From an uncultured Emticicia sp. (GTDB taxonomy: Bacteria; Bacteroidota; Bacteroidia; Cytophagales; Spirosomataceae), in assembly GCF_937903345.1 (NCBI RefSeq), contig NZ_CALCZQ010000070.1, positions 11,534 through 75,533 of the forward strand: DNA of 64,000 nucleotides, written 5' to 3'. Position numbers and translations under genes: made by a program. A model generated the notes under the pieces. It ran no database searches. It worked only from the letters and a program-made list of their open reading frames with translations, and was not told where the DNA came from. Shown here piece after piece: positions 27,150 through 36,786 of the stretch. Within the stretch, counting starts at the first letter, position 1. Each line of letters opens with the position of its first letter.

Positions 27150-27722
27150 ATGAAACTCAAAGGCAAAAAAATCGGAATTCTTTTTGAAGCAGATTACTAC
27201 GAAAACGAGATTTTTTATTATCAATATCGTTTTCCAGAAGAAGGAGCAGAATTACATTTCTTGACTCGTTTGTGGGGACAAGATAAAATTACATTCCACG
27301 GCCACGAACACAAAGTGCCAATGGACTGTAACAAAAGCTTTGAAAACATGAGCGAAGAAGAACTAAAAAGTTATGATGTTATCATTGTTCCTTCTGGAAT
27401 GGTTTCTGACCGCCTTCGCTATACCGAAGATGTCGATAAAATTCCACCTGCTACTGAGTTTTTGAAGCGGGTTTTTGCCGAGCCAACTATTTTAAAAGGA
27501 ATAATATGCCATGGATTATGGCTGGTTGCTCCAGCAACTGAGCTGGTTAAAGGGCGAAAATTAGTTTGCCATAATAACCTCATTGGCGATGCCAAAGCTT
27601 ACGGTGCAATTTATACCAATGAAGATGTAGTCGTAGATGGTGATTTAGTAACAGGTCGCTCAGGGGGGCACGCTCATCTATTTGCTAAGAAAATCATTGA
27701 AATATTATCTGAAAAAGTTTAA
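27150..27722 (+). CDS. DJ-1/PfpI-family protein
   Basis: 190 residues, the usual size for the fold. The nucleophile Cys120 followed by His (GIICHGLWLVAPA) is the classical PfpI/YhbO/DJ-1 elbow; a glutamate near residue 15 (FEADYYENE) is the usual partner. The family includes glyoxalase III and proteases active under carbonyl or oxidative stress. It is followed after 6 bp by a VOC (glyoxalase-fold) gene, which fits a carbonyl-handling pair (inference). It differs clearly from the longer DJ-1 at 17465. Confidence 0.87.
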   Translation: MKLKGKKIGILFEADYYENEIFYYQYRFPEEGAELHFLTRLWGQDKITFHGHEHKVPMDCNKSFENMSEEELKSYDVIIVPSGMVSDRLRYTEDVDKIPPATEFLKRVFAEPTILKGIICHGLWLVAPATELVKGRKLVCHNNLIGDAKAYGAIYTNEDVVVDGDLVTGRSGGHAHLFAKKIIEILSEKV

Positions 27723-27728
27723 AAGGTA

Positions 27729-28154
27729 ATGATACATACAACTTTTTTTCACGTAGCCGTAACCGTAAAAGACCTCAAAGCCTTTGAAGATTTTTACGCT
27801 AAATACTTTGGGTTCAAACGGGCAAGAACAATTGATTTAGGAGAAGGTAAAGAATTGGTTTTTTTGAAGGATGCTAATAATTTTTACTTTGAAGTATTTC
27901 CACCAGATGAAGAAAATCCGCTACCCCCAGTTGGTGGCGACGGTCCACATTATTCAGGTTTGCGACATTTAGCATTTTCAGTAGATGATGTTGATGCAAA
28001 ACTAGCCGAAATGGGTGATGATGCCATTATTACTTTAGGTCCACTTATGTTTGATGATTTTATTTTAGGTTGGAAAACTGTCTGGATTAAAGACCCAGGC
28101 GATAATATTATTGAAATTACACAAAATTATAGAGACCAAAAAAGCGAGGCTTAA
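27729..28154 (+). CDS. VOC-superfamily (glyoxalase/dioxygenase-fold) protein
   Basis: 141 residues with two beta-alpha-beta-beta-beta modules. FFHVAVTVKDLKAFEDFYAKYFGF opens module 1 with a metal-type His; LRHLAFSVDDVDAKLAEMG opens module 2; WIKDPGDNIIEITQN ends it with the usual metal Glu. These are the three positions seen in glyoxalase I-like and fosfomycin-resistance-like enzymes. Substrate unknown. It begins 6 bp after the DJ-1 gene. Confidence 0.85.
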   Translation: MIHTTFFHVAVTVKDLKAFEDFYAKYFGFKRARTIDLGEGKELVFLKDANNFYFEVFPPDEENPLPPVGGDGPHYSGLRHLAFSVDDVDAKLAEMGDDAIITLGPLMFDDFILGWKTVWIKDPGDNIIEITQNYRDQKSEA

Positions 28155-28193
28155 TTGGGCTTATTTTTTAATAAATCTAAAACTATTCATTTT

Positions 28194-30023
28194 ATGAAAC
28201 CTGATTTCACTTTCTCCGATACCCTTGCGGGGTACGTAATCGATTTTAATGTAGCAGAACGTTGGTATACCGTTGAAACTTCTGATAAAAGAGTCTTCAA
28301 AGTTAATCTTACGCCTTCAGCTTATGCCCGTACATTTCGCAATCTCGATGAATCTTATCAAGATGCTTCTGGTGATATAATGTACAAATTATTAGCTCAA
28401 AAAGGTCAATTTGTCTATTCATACGGCACTTTTTATCCGCCTATCAATGATGGTGATTATGTGTTTGAAGTGCAGTCGTTGATTTTTCCAAGTACTGCTC
28501 CGCATGAATATCGCCACGAACAGCAAGACTGGTGGATTAAACAAATTTCATCAATTGCTACAAGTTATCTGAAATGGCAATTTGATTATCCTCAACAAAA
28601 AATAGACTACAAAAATTATCGTACCATGTTGAACTTAGCTGGTTCAAAGCATGGCGATTATTTGCAGGAGACCGACACTATTTCTCGTATGATTTATGGT
28701 TTCGCATCGGCTTATATGCTTACTGGTAATGACTCGTTTTTGGAAGGTGCAGAATTAGGTACACTTTATCTACGTGATCACATGAGATTCTACGATCAAG
28801 ATGCCGACTTAGTATATTGGTACCATGGTTTGAAAGTGGAAGGCGATAAGGAAACCAAACTTTTAACTTCAGAATTTGGTGATGACATGGATTCACTGCC
28901 AATGTATGAACAAATATATGCACTTGCTGGCCCAACGCAAACTTATAGATTGACAGGCGACCCTCGCATTATGTGGGATATTGAAAAAACGATGGAATTG
29001 TTTGAGAAATACTTCAAGGATGAAGAAAAAGAAGGCTATTTCTCGCATATTGACCCAATTTCGTTAGACCCTCGTGAAGAATCTTTAGCTCATAATCGTG
29101 CTAGAAAAAACTGGAATTCGGTTGGAGATCATGCTCCTGCATATTTGATAAATCTATATTTAGCCACTGGTGATAAAAAACACCTAGATTTCTTAGAATA
29201 TACTTTCGATACTATTACTAAATATTTCCCGGATTATGAAAACAGTCCATTTGTTCAAGAAAAATTCTTCGAAGATTGGAGTAAAGACCAAACTTGGGGA
29301 TGGCAACAAAATCGTGCGGTGGTTGGACATAATCTGAAAATCGCGTGGAATTTAATGCGTATGCAGTCGATTGTTCCGAAAGATGAATACCTTGAGTTTG
29401 CTAAAAAAATTGCCGCTCTTATGCCAGAAGCGGGTTCTGACCAACAACGAGGAGGCTGGTATGATGTGGTGGAAAGAGAAACATATACCAATGGTCGCCA
29501 CCAATTTGTTTGGCACGATCGTAAGGCTTGGTGGCAACAAGAGCAAGCTATTCTTGCCTACATGATTTTGCACGGAATTCTCAAAGACGATGATTACTTA
29601 AAACTTGCCCGTGAGTCTGCTTCATTTTACAATGCATTTTTCTTAGATACCGACGATGGTGGTGTTTATTTCAATGTATTCGGAAATGGAATGCCGTATC
29701 TACTTGGTACTGAGCGATTTAAAGGAAGTCACTCAATGAGTGCTTATCATAGTACTGAGCTTTGTTTATTGTCGGCAGTTTATACCAACTTACTTATTAC
29801 TAAAGAGCCAACCTATTTTTACTTTAAGCCATATCCAAACGGTTTTAAAGATAACAAGCTTTTTGTTTCGCCTGATATTCTTCCAAAGGGTAGTGTTTAT
29901 ATCAGTGAGTGTTTCATTGATGATGAGCCATACACTGATTTTGATGCAGAAGGATTACTTGTTAATCTTCCAAAAACCGATAAGCAAGTGCGGGTAAAAG
30001 TATTGATTAGTCCTGTTAAGTAA
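28194..30023 (+). CDS. AGE-fold (epimerase/glucosidase-like) protein, cytoplasmic
   Basis: About 609 residues. ATG 28194 is preferred over an upstream TTG since MKPDFTFSDTLAGYVIDF begins a fold-like strand. The middle and C-terminal parts show the alpha/alpha-barrel marks of N-acylglucosamine/cellobiose 2-epimerases: VGHNLKIAWNLMR, GGWYDVVERE, KAWWQQEQAILAYM and GSHSMSAYHSTEL with paired His residues. The N-terminal ~130 residues (SDKRVFKVNLTPSAYARTF, YSYGTFYPP) are an extra domain, and a short beta domain ends the protein. No signal peptide. Placed just before a STAS gene and GlgX, it probably acts on glucan-derived sugars (inference). Confidence 0.7.
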   Translation: MKPDFTFSDTLAGYVIDFNVAERWYTVETSDKRVFKVNLTPSAYARTFRNLDESYQDASGDIMYKLLAQKGQFVYSYGTFYPPINDGDYVFEVQSLIFPSTAPHEYRHEQQDWWIKQISSIATSYLKWQFDYPQQKIDYKNYRTMLNLAGSKHGDYLQETDTISRMIYGFASAYMLTGNDSFLEGAELGTLYLRDHMRFYDQDADLVYWYHGLKVEGDKETKLLTSEFGDDMDSLPMYEQIYALAGPTQTYRLTGDPRIMWDIEKTMELFEKYFKDEEKEGYFSHIDPISLDPREESLAHNRARKNWNSVGDHAPAYLINLYLATGDKKHLDFLEYTFDTITKYFPDYENSPFVQEKFFEDWSKDQTWGWQQNRAVVGHNLKIAWNLMRMQSIVPKDEYLEFAKKIAALMPEAGSDQQRGGWYDVVERETYTNGRHQFVWHDRKAWWQQEQAILAYMILHGILKDDDYLKLARESASFYNAFFLDTDDGGVYFNVFGNGMPYLLGTERFKGSHSMSAYHSTELCLLSAVYTNLLITKEPTYFYFKPYPNGFKDNKLFVSPDILPKGSVYISECFIDDEPYTDFDAEGLLVNLPKTDKQVRVKVLISPVK

Positions 30024-30044
30024 ACTGTATAAAACGATAAAAAC

Positions 30045-30377
30045 ATGAAAGTAACAGAAAGCATTGTTGATAATATTGCCATACTTAACGTTGAAGGCAG
30101 TATAGATAGCAAAACAGCTAAGGAATTTGAGAAAGCTGCCTTATCGGCTATCAATAGTCAAGCTCAGGTAATTATTGACCTATCCAAAGTTGAATTTCTT
30201 TCAAGTGCTGGCTTACGAGTTCTTTTAATGATTTACCGACAGATAAAAGCCCAAAGTGGAAAAGTTGTACTTGTGGGAGTATCCGAAGAAATCCAAGAGG
30301 TAATGTCAAACACGGGTTTTATCAACTTCTTTAGTATTGCCGAAACCCTACAAGTTGGCATTAAACTATTAAAATAA
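30045..30377 (+). CDS. STAS-domain anti-anti-sigma factor (RsbV/SpoIIAA-like)
   Basis: 110 residues, one STAS domain. VIIDLSKVEFLSSAGLRVLLMIY holds the phosphorylatable Ser (S53/S54) ahead of AGLR. In partner switching the unphosphorylated form binds and neutralises an RsbW-type kinase, and a PP2C phosphatase regenerates it. The likely kinase is at 33013 and the likely phosphatase at 48085. It lies 10 bp before GlgX, an unusual pairing of regulation and glycogen breakdown. Confidence 0.9.
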   Translation: MKVTESIVDNIAILNVEGSIDSKTAKEFEKAALSAINSQAQVIIDLSKVEFLSSAGLRVLLMIYRQIKAQSGKVVLVGVSEEIQEVMSNTGFINFFSIAETLQVGIKLLK

Positions 30378-30386
30378 GCTAAAACT

Positions 30387-32504
30387 ATGGCAGAAATTAG
30401 GATTGATTATTACCCAACTCACGAATTTGAGGGGATAAAGTTTAGGCGTGGGCATACGCTCCCTTTTGGAGCCACAATGGTGCCCAATGGTGTAAACTTC
30501 AGTGTATATTCGAGTGCAGCCATTTCTTGTACATTAGTCTTGTTCGAGCGTGGCGAAGCCCAACCTTATGCAGAAATTCCATTTCCAGATGAATTCAAGA
30601 TTGGTGATGTTTATTGCATGACTGTTTTTGACCTTGATTATGAAAGGTTAGAATATGGCTATCGAATGGATGGCCCATTCAAACCCGAAGAAGGTTATAG
30701 ATTTGATAAAAATGTTATTCTGAGCGATCCTTATGCCAAGGTATTAAGCGGTCGAGAAACTTGGAGAGCTGATCCAAACTGGGATGATGTTTATCCTTAT
30801 CGTTCAAGATTAGCATTTGAAGATTTCGACTGGGAAAATGATCATCCGCTCGAAACCCCAATCGAAGATTTGACGATTTATGAAATGCACGTAAAAGGAT
30901 TTACGAGTCATCCGTCTTCAGAAGTCAAAAATGCAGGTACATTCAGTGGTATTCGTAATAAAATTCCTTACTTCAAATCACTTGGTGTGAATTGCATAGA
31001 GTTAATGCCAATTTATGAATTTGATGAATGGGAAAATAGCCGTAAAAACCCAGAAACTGGCGAATTATTAGTCAATTATTGGGGCTATAGCACTGTTAAT
31101 TTTTTCTCTCCAAAAGCAGGTTATGCTGCCACAGGAAAATTTGGAATGCAAGTAGATGAGTTAAAAACCCTCATCAAAGAATTGCATAAAAATGGAATTG
31201 AAGTCTTTCTAGATGTAGTTTTTAATCATACTGCCGAAGGCGACCACCGTGGACATACCATTTCTTTCAGAGGAATTGATAACAAAACCTATTACATGCT
31301 TACGCCTGAAGGATATTATTTTAATTTTTCAGGAACAGGAAATACGCTCAATTGTAACCATCCAGTAGTACGAAATATGGTACTTGATTGCCTTCGTTAT
31401 TGGGCTTCAGATTATCACATTGATGGATTTCGCTTCGACTTGGCTGCAATATTGGGAAGAGCCCAAGATGGTAGTCCATTAAGTAATCCCCCATTACTTG
31501 AGTCTTTGGCTTATGACCCAATTTTGGCAAAATGTAAGCTAATTGCTGAGGCTTGGGATGCTGGTGGATTATACCAAGTTGGGTCGTTTCCAGCGTATGG
31601 ACGTTGGGCTGAATGGAACGGAAAATACCGTGATGCAGTTAGGAAGTTTTTGAAGGGAGAACCTGGTATGATTGGAGAAATGTCGCAACGAATCCAAGGA
31701 TCGCCAGATATGTACTCTTCGAGAGGACCAACCGCCAGTATCAACTTTGTGGCTTGCCATGATGGTTTTACGCTCAAAGATATGTTTACTTATAATGAAA
31801 AACATAATGAAGCCAATGGCGAAGACAATAACGATGGAGCAAACGACAATAACTCATGGAATTGCGGTGTAGAAGGCGAAACTGATGATGTTGCCATAAA
31901 TTTCTTACGACATAAACAAATCAAAAATGCACTTTCACTCCTAATGGTCAGTCAAGGTGTACCGATGATTTTGATGGGTGATGAAATGGGGCAAACGCAG
32001 CGTGGAAACAACAATACCTATTGCCAGGATACCGAATGGAATTGGCTTAACTGGTCATTGCTGAAGTCAAATCCTGATTTATTCAATTTTGCACAGCAAA
32101 TCATTCGTTTCCGAAAAGCTCATCCAGTTTTAAGAAGTGCAACTCATTTCCGTCATTATGATTACGCAGACAGCGGCATTCCTGATATTAGTTTCCACGG
32201 AACCCAAGCCTGGCGACCGGATTGGGCCGAAACAAGTCGTGTTTTAGGATTTATGCTTTGTGGCAGCCATGCCAAAGCTGGTACTATACGTGATGAAACT
32301 ATTTATGTAGCGATGAATATGTATTGGGAACCTCTCAATTTTGAGTTGCCAAACCTAGCAGATGGCACAAATTGGTATGTTTTTGCCAATACTGATATGG
32401 CTAATTCTGAAGATATACACGCAGTGGGCGAAGAGCATTTACTCGAAAATCAATCGGCATTTTTTGTAGGTTCTCGTTCGATAGTGATACTAGTAGCTAA
32501 ATAA
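30387..32504 (+). CDS. glgX: Glycogen debranching enzyme GlgX (isoamylase-type GH13)
   Basis: 705 residues. An N-terminal CBM48-like domain (GHTLPFGATMVPNGVNFSVYS) is followed by a GH13 catalytic barrel. Residues D351 (GFRFDLAAI, nucleophile), E388 (IAEAWDAGG, acid/base) and D459 (CHDGFTLKD) form the triad. VNYWGYSTVNFFSPKAGYA is the GlgX/TreX-type block, and the C-terminal beta domain is present. It hydrolyses alpha-1,6 branches of glycogen or limit dextrins. The gene lies between two STAS genes. With GT3 glycogen synthase at 15485 it forms the glucan part of the cluster. Confidence 0.93.
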   Translation: MAEIRIDYYPTHEFEGIKFRRGHTLPFGATMVPNGVNFSVYSSAAISCTLVLFERGEAQPYAEIPFPDEFKIGDVYCMTVFDLDYERLEYGYRMDGPFKPEEGYRFDKNVILSDPYAKVLSGRETWRADPNWDDVYPYRSRLAFEDFDWENDHPLETPIEDLTIYEMHVKGFTSHPSSEVKNAGTFSGIRNKIPYFKSLGVNCIELMPIYEFDEWENSRKNPETGELLVNYWGYSTVNFFSPKAGYAATGKFGMQVDELKTLIKELHKNGIEVFLDVVFNHTAEGDHRGHTISFRGIDNKTYYMLTPEGYYFNFSGTGNTLNCNHPVVRNMVLDCLRYWASDYHIDGFRFDLAAILGRAQDGSPLSNPPLLESLAYDPILAKCKLIAEAWDAGGLYQVGSFPAYGRWAEWNGKYRDAVRKFLKGEPGMIGEMSQRIQGSPDMYSSRGPTASINFVACHDGFTLKDMFTYNEKHNEANGEDNNDGANDNNSWNCGVEGETDDVAINFLRHKQIKNALSLLMVSQGVPMILMGDEMGQTQRGNNNTYCQDTEWNWLNWSLLKSNPDLFNFAQQIIRFRKAHPVLRSATHFRHYDYADSGIPDISFHGTQAWRPDWAETSRVLGFMLCGSHAKAGTIRDETIYVAMNMYWEPLNFELPNLADGTNWYVFANTDMANSEDIHAVGEEHLLENQSAFFVGSRSIVILVAK

Positions 32505-32541
32505 ACTTGATTTAATATCAACCAAAAAAACATAATATATC

Positions 32542-32871
32542 ATGGAATTTAAAATAACATCTGAAATTGTCGATAGCGTAGCAAAACTTACCTTAACAGG
32601 CGAACTCGATTCTTTATCAGCTAGAGTTTTTCAGAAAGAAATTGAAAAAGTGGCACTTCAATCGCCAACAGCACTTGTTTTAGACTTAGAGCATCTTGCG
32701 TTTATGTCTTCTGCGGGCCTTCGTGTATTGGTTTTTTCAAAACAAAAAATGGGTGTTGGGCTAACTATTTATATAGTAAAGCCACAAGAACCAATTATTG
32801 ATACACTTGAAAAAACGGGTCTTCATCACAGTGTAAATATTGTTGATGTTTATCCACCAGTTGCATCATAA
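32542..32871 (+). CDS. Second STAS-domain anti-anti-sigma factor
   Basis: 109 residues. VLDLEHLAFMSSAGLRVLVFSKQ carries the Ser-Ser-Ala-Gly-Leu-Arg phosphorylation motif, as in the 30045 product, but the rest is clearly diverged, so this is an old paralogue. Two antagonists with one kinase would allow two inputs or two thresholds in a partner switch. It lies 37 bp after glgX and 141 bp before the RsbW-like gene. Confidence 0.9.
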   Translation: MEFKITSEIVDSVAKLTLTGELDSLSARVFQKEIEKVALQSPTALVLDLEHLAFMSSAGLRVLVFSKQKMGVGLTIYIVKPQEPIIDTLEKTGLHHSVNIVDVYPPVAS

Positions 32872-33012
32872 ATATGAATTAAATACTCAAAATGTTAATT
32901 AAAAATAAGTATTGAATCGGACTGAAATATAATGGTTAATAGAGGCATTTGAGTAATCAAACTCTCTTAACCCTTAAAAATTATTTCATACAATTTTAAT
33001 ACCTTTTTGCAA

Positions 33013-33435
33013 ATGGAATTAAAAACTTTTCCTGCAGTTATTGACTCTCTTGATTCAATTAGGCAATATATAAAAGCAGTAGCTCAAGAAGCGGGCTTAG
33101 ACAAAAAGGCAAGTTATAATTTATTGGTGGCGGTTGACGAAATCGCCACTAATATAATCTTATATGGCTTTCAAGAAGCCGAATTGGAGGGAGTTATTGA
33201 CGTAACTACCGAAAAAACGGATAACTTCCTTAAAGTAGTGTTTGAAGACGACGCAGCTCCATTTGACCCAACCAAAAGAGAACTTCCGGATGAAGAAGAT
33301 TTTGATTTGCCACTCGATGAAAGGCCTATCGGTGGTTTAGGTATTTATCTTACGATTAATGGAGTAAGCGAGTTTTTGTATGAATATATAAACAATCGTA
33401 ATCGAAATATTTTCATAGTAGATATAAAACAATAG
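33013..33435 (+). CDS. RsbW-like anti-sigma factor/serine kinase (HATPase fold)
   Basis: 140 residues from ATG 33013; an in-frame TTG six bases upstream is less likely. The GHKL motifs are present: N-box VAVDEIATNIILYGF, G1-like DDAAPFDP and glycine lid PIGGLGIYL. RsbW/SpoIIAB proteins phosphorylate a STAS partner or, when free of it, bind a target such as a sigma factor. Bacteroidota lack a classical SigB and no sigma gene is near, so the target is unknown. Two STAS genes immediately precede it. Confidence 0.9.
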   Translation: MELKTFPAVIDSLDSIRQYIKAVAQEAGLDKKASYNLLVAVDEIATNIILYGFQEAELEGVIDVTTEKTDNFLKVVFEDDAAPFDPTKRELPDEEDFDLPLDERPIGGLGIYLTINGVSEFLYEYINNRNRNIFIVDIKQ

Positions 33436-33515
33436 GTCAGTAAGGCTTCTAAGTTAAACCTTAGCATTTTTTTAAAAAATTACCTCCTTTAAATTGATAG
33501 GCTTGAATATTTAAC

Positions 33516-36500
33516 ATGATAAGTAAAGGAACATATATAAACCCATTTCCTGGACTAAGGAGTTTCGATTCGAGAGATGCGAAATTGTTTTTTGGTCGAG
33601 AAAATCATATTAAAAAATTAAGAGATAAACTCAAGGAATCAAGGTTTTTAGCCATCATTGGTTCGTCTGGTAGTGGTAAGTCTTCATTGATAAAAGCAGG
33701 TCTTATTCCTTCTTTAGAAAACCAAAATTTAGATAACTCAATCAAAAAAGAGTGGCATATTATTGTTTTAAAACCAGGGAATGAGCCATACAGAAATCTA
33801 ATAAAAGTTTTTACTGAATACGTTTCCAAACTTGCATTCGAAAAAGACTCTCAAGTTATAATTAATGATATTGAAGCATTTATACAAAATATATCGATAG
33901 AGGAAAATGAGTTTTTTAAACTTTTATCTGATAAAAATACCCTAATTTTTATTGACCAATTTGAAGAAATTTTTAGGTATAATAAAAGAGTGCAAAATCT
34001 AAAATACGAGGATGAAGACACAGCTCTTTTTATCGATTTTTTGGTTAATATTATCAATCAACGAAAACTCCCAATCTACGTTGCACTGACAATGAGGTCG
34101 GATTATTTGGATGCTTGCACGAATTATAATGGACTGACCGAAGTAATCAATAAAGGTTATTATTTATTGCCCAAAATGAACCTCGATGAGGTTTTACTGG
34201 CAATTACAGGCCCTTTAGAGATAAGCGGAGTCAAAATCGAAACAAAATTAGTAGATAGATTATTAAAAGATTTAGGTAGTAAAACTGACCAATTACCAAT
34301 TTTTCAGCACGCATTAATGCGAATGTGGAATTATTGGCAAGCAAATAAAAACATCGACCAGCCAATTGATGAAAATGAATATGAGGCCATTGGCACAATG
34401 AACGATTCATTGAATAGACACGCTGAAGAAATTTATCAAAATGTTTTTGATTCAAAACGTAAAGCTGCAATTGAAAAAATTTTTAAATCGCTTACAGTTT
34501 TAGGAACGGGAGATTTAGTAGAAATAAGCCCAACTACATTGGCAGATATAAAAAAAATAACGGGTTTACCAGAATTCTTACTACTCGATATCCTTGACCA
34601 TTTTCGCGAACAAGGTATATCATTTCTGAGTCCATCATACTCAAACTCACTTACTGACTCCTCAATTATTGACCTTACACATGAGCGAATAGCCTATTTA
34701 TGGACAAGACTCAAAACGTGGATTGAAGAAGAAAATGAATCTGCCAATTTATACAAAAAACTAAGTCAGTCTGCCGATCTGAACCAACAAGGAAAAACAG
34801 GCCTTTGGGTAAATCCTGAGCTACAAACTGGGCTGAAATGGCTAAAAGAGAATCGTCCAACAAAAGACTGGGCTTTTAGGTATGATCCAAACTTTGAGCG
34901 TGCCCTAAATTATCTCGAATATAGCCGAAAAATATTTGATTTTGAAGTAGAAAGCAATGATGCTCGCAATAAAAAAGAAGTAAAAAGAGCTAATCAGGTT
35001 GCAATTTTTTTTGGAGTTGGTTCATTGCTTGCAGTTTTATTTATCATTGTTTCGATAATACTTGGAAAACAAGCAGAACAAAGCGAAAAAATAGCTTTAT
35101 CTAAAGAAAAACTGGCTTTAGTCGAACAACGAAAAGCAGAATTACAAAAGCGAGAAGCAGTTTCTCAAAAACGTATTGCCGAACAGCAAGAGGAGATTGC
35201 CGAAGGTCAAAAAAAACTGACTGAAGAACAAAAAGAGCGTGCTGAAGCACTAAGCGAGCAAGCACAACAGCAAAAATTGAATGCAGAGAATCAAACTAAA
35301 AAAGCACAACAAGAAGAAAGAAATGCAAAAAATGAACGTACGAAAGCCGAAAATGAACGTACGATAGCCGAATATGCTAGATCAGAAGCAGAAGATGCAA
35401 AGAAAATAGCAGAAAAAGAAAAATCCAATGCCGAAACTCAAAAAAGTATAGCCGATATTGCTCGTAAAGAAGCTGTACAACAAAAAATATTAGCCATTGT
35501 CCGTTCAATTGCCATACAATCCACACAAATGCCAGACAAAAACCAAGATGGTTTGGCAGCATTATTGGCATTACAAGCATACAAACTTAACATAAAAAAT
35601 AAAGGCGAGGCGGTTAATCCTGATATTTTTAATGCTTTGTCAAAATCGGCCGAGTCGGATGCAAGATTAGTTATTCGTAAGCATAATGATGTAGTTAGAA
35701 GTGTGGCCGTTGATTATGAAAAAAACGACAATTTTTTCGCTTCCTGTAGCGACGATGCAACCGTCAAACTCTGGGACAATTCAACAGATAAACCCTTATT
35801 GGTTCAAACTTATAGCAAAAATAAATCTTCGGAAGGATTTAGAATAGTGACTTTAACTAACAATACCAAGAGAATTATAGCGGGTGGTGCAAAAGGCTCA
35901 ATTTTTAGTTTGGCCGTCGACCCTAAAGCATCTATTGCTATTAAAGGGCATAATAGCCCAGTTTGCTCTTTAATTTATTTAAAAAATAATTCAAAATTAG
36001 TTTCTATCGCAACCGACGGTTCTATTCGGAATTGGCTTGTTACTGATACTCGAATTGATTCATTAAATACTGTAAATACTGGTTTTGATATTTATTCTGC
36101 AAAACTAAGCCCTGACGGTACCAAAATAGCTTGTGGGTCAAGAGACAAGGTTTTAATATTTGATGTCGATAATTTGAAAAAAGCACCAAACGTCTATGAA
36201 AATAATATTTCAGGACGTGTAACTGCCATTACGTATAGCAATGATGGTAAAAAATTATTAACTGGAAATACATCAGGCACAATTTATCAATGGACCATTG
36301 AAAATGGAAAAGTAAACGAAAAGTCGGGTGTTGCAATTGCTGGACGACATAGTTCAACAGTAAGTGATATTGTCTTTTCGCCGGATGGAAAGTGGGTAGC
36401 AAGCAGTAGTTTCGACTGGACGGTTCATTTATTTAAGTTTGATGAAATTGGAAGACAAAAGCAACCTATCATTATTTCAGACTATAATGCTTGGGTTTAT

Positions 36501-36677
36501 GGTGTGAAATTTAGTAAAGACAGTAAGCAAATTATTGCCAATGGAGCAGACCGCACTATTCGTGTTTGGGACATTGACATCAAAGAAATTTATCAAAAAG
36601 TAGCCAAAAATACCACTCGCGAAATGACAGTTGAGGAATGGGATAAATATATTGGAAAAGATATAGAACGTAATTAA
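33516..36677 (+). CDS. Membrane-anchored nSTAND1 NTPase with coiled coil and WD40 repeats
   Basis: 1053 residues. NPFPGLRSFDSRDAKLFFGR is the nSTAND1 entry; Walker A is GSSGSGKSS (49-57) and Walker B TLIFIDQFEEIF is near 150. The helical and winged-helix parts end near 480. One TM helix lies at about 494-517 (AIFFGVGSLLAVLFIIVSIILG), then a long coiled coil of Ala/Glu/Lys/Gln repeats (about 520-670), then a WD40 propeller (about 720-1035) with units such as VWDIDIKEIY and SPDGKWVASSSFD. STAND NTPases are signal-triggered switches used in regulation or defence. Here the neighbours are signalling genes, so regulation is favoured. Confidence 0.9.
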   Translation: MISKGTYINPFPGLRSFDSRDAKLFFGRENHIKKLRDKLKESRFLAIIGSSGSGKSSLIKAGLIPSLENQNLDNSIKKEWHIIVLKPGNEPYRNLIKVFTEYVSKLAFEKDSQVIINDIEAFIQNISIEENEFFKLLSDKNTLIFIDQFEEIFRYNKRVQNLKYEDEDTALFIDFLVNIINQRKLPIYVALTMRSDYLDACTNYNGLTEVINKGYYLLPKMNLDEVLLAITGPLEISGVKIETKLVDRLLKDLGSKTDQLPIFQHALMRMWNYWQANKNIDQPIDENEYEAIGTMNDSLNRHAEEIYQNVFDSKRKAAIEKIFKSLTVLGTGDLVEISPTTLADIKKITGLPEFLLLDILDHFREQGISFLSPSYSNSLTDSSIIDLTHERIAYLWTRLKTWIEEENESANLYKKLSQSADLNQQGKTGLWVNPELQTGLKWLKENRPTKDWAFRYDPNFERALNYLEYSRKIFDFEVESNDARNKKEVKRANQVAIFFGVGSLLAVLFIIVSIILGKQAEQSEKIALSKEKLALVEQRKAELQKREAVSQKRIAEQQEEIAEGQKKLTEEQKERAEALSEQAQQQKLNAENQTKKAQQEERNAKNERTKAENERTIAEYARSEAEDAKKIAEKEKSNAETQKSIADIARKEAVQQKILAIVRSIAIQSTQMPDKNQDGLAALLALQAYKLNIKNKGEAVNPDIFNALSKSAESDARLVIRKHNDVVRSVAVDYEKNDNFFASCSDDATVKLWDNSTDKPLLVQTYSKNKSSEGFRIVTLTNNTKRIIAGGAKGSIFSLAVDPKASIAIKGHNSPVCSLIYLKNNSKLVSIATDGSIRNWLVTDTRIDSLNTVNTGFDIYSAKLSPDGTKIACGSRDKVLIFDVDNLKKAPNVYENNISGRVTAITYSNDGKKLLTGNTSGTIYQWTIENGKVNEKSGVAIAGRHSSTVSDIVFSPDGKWVASSSFDWTVHLFKFDEIGRQKQPIIISDYNAWVYGVKFSKDSKQIIANGADRTIRVWDIDIKEIYQKVAKNTTREMTVEEWDKYIGKDIERN

Positions 36678-36786
36678 GAATTTTAAATTCAATTAAGAAT
36701 TTAGAAGAAAATTTAAAAAAGAAAACTGCTATTATTTTTTGGACAATCATTTTTGGATTTTTTATAAACAATATCCAGTAATCATC

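Noticed and set aside
33516..36677. nSTAND gene as the core of a classical anti-phage island
   Set aside because: No other defence gene (nuclease, reverse transcriptase, toxin) lies next to it; neighbours are regulatory and metabolic.
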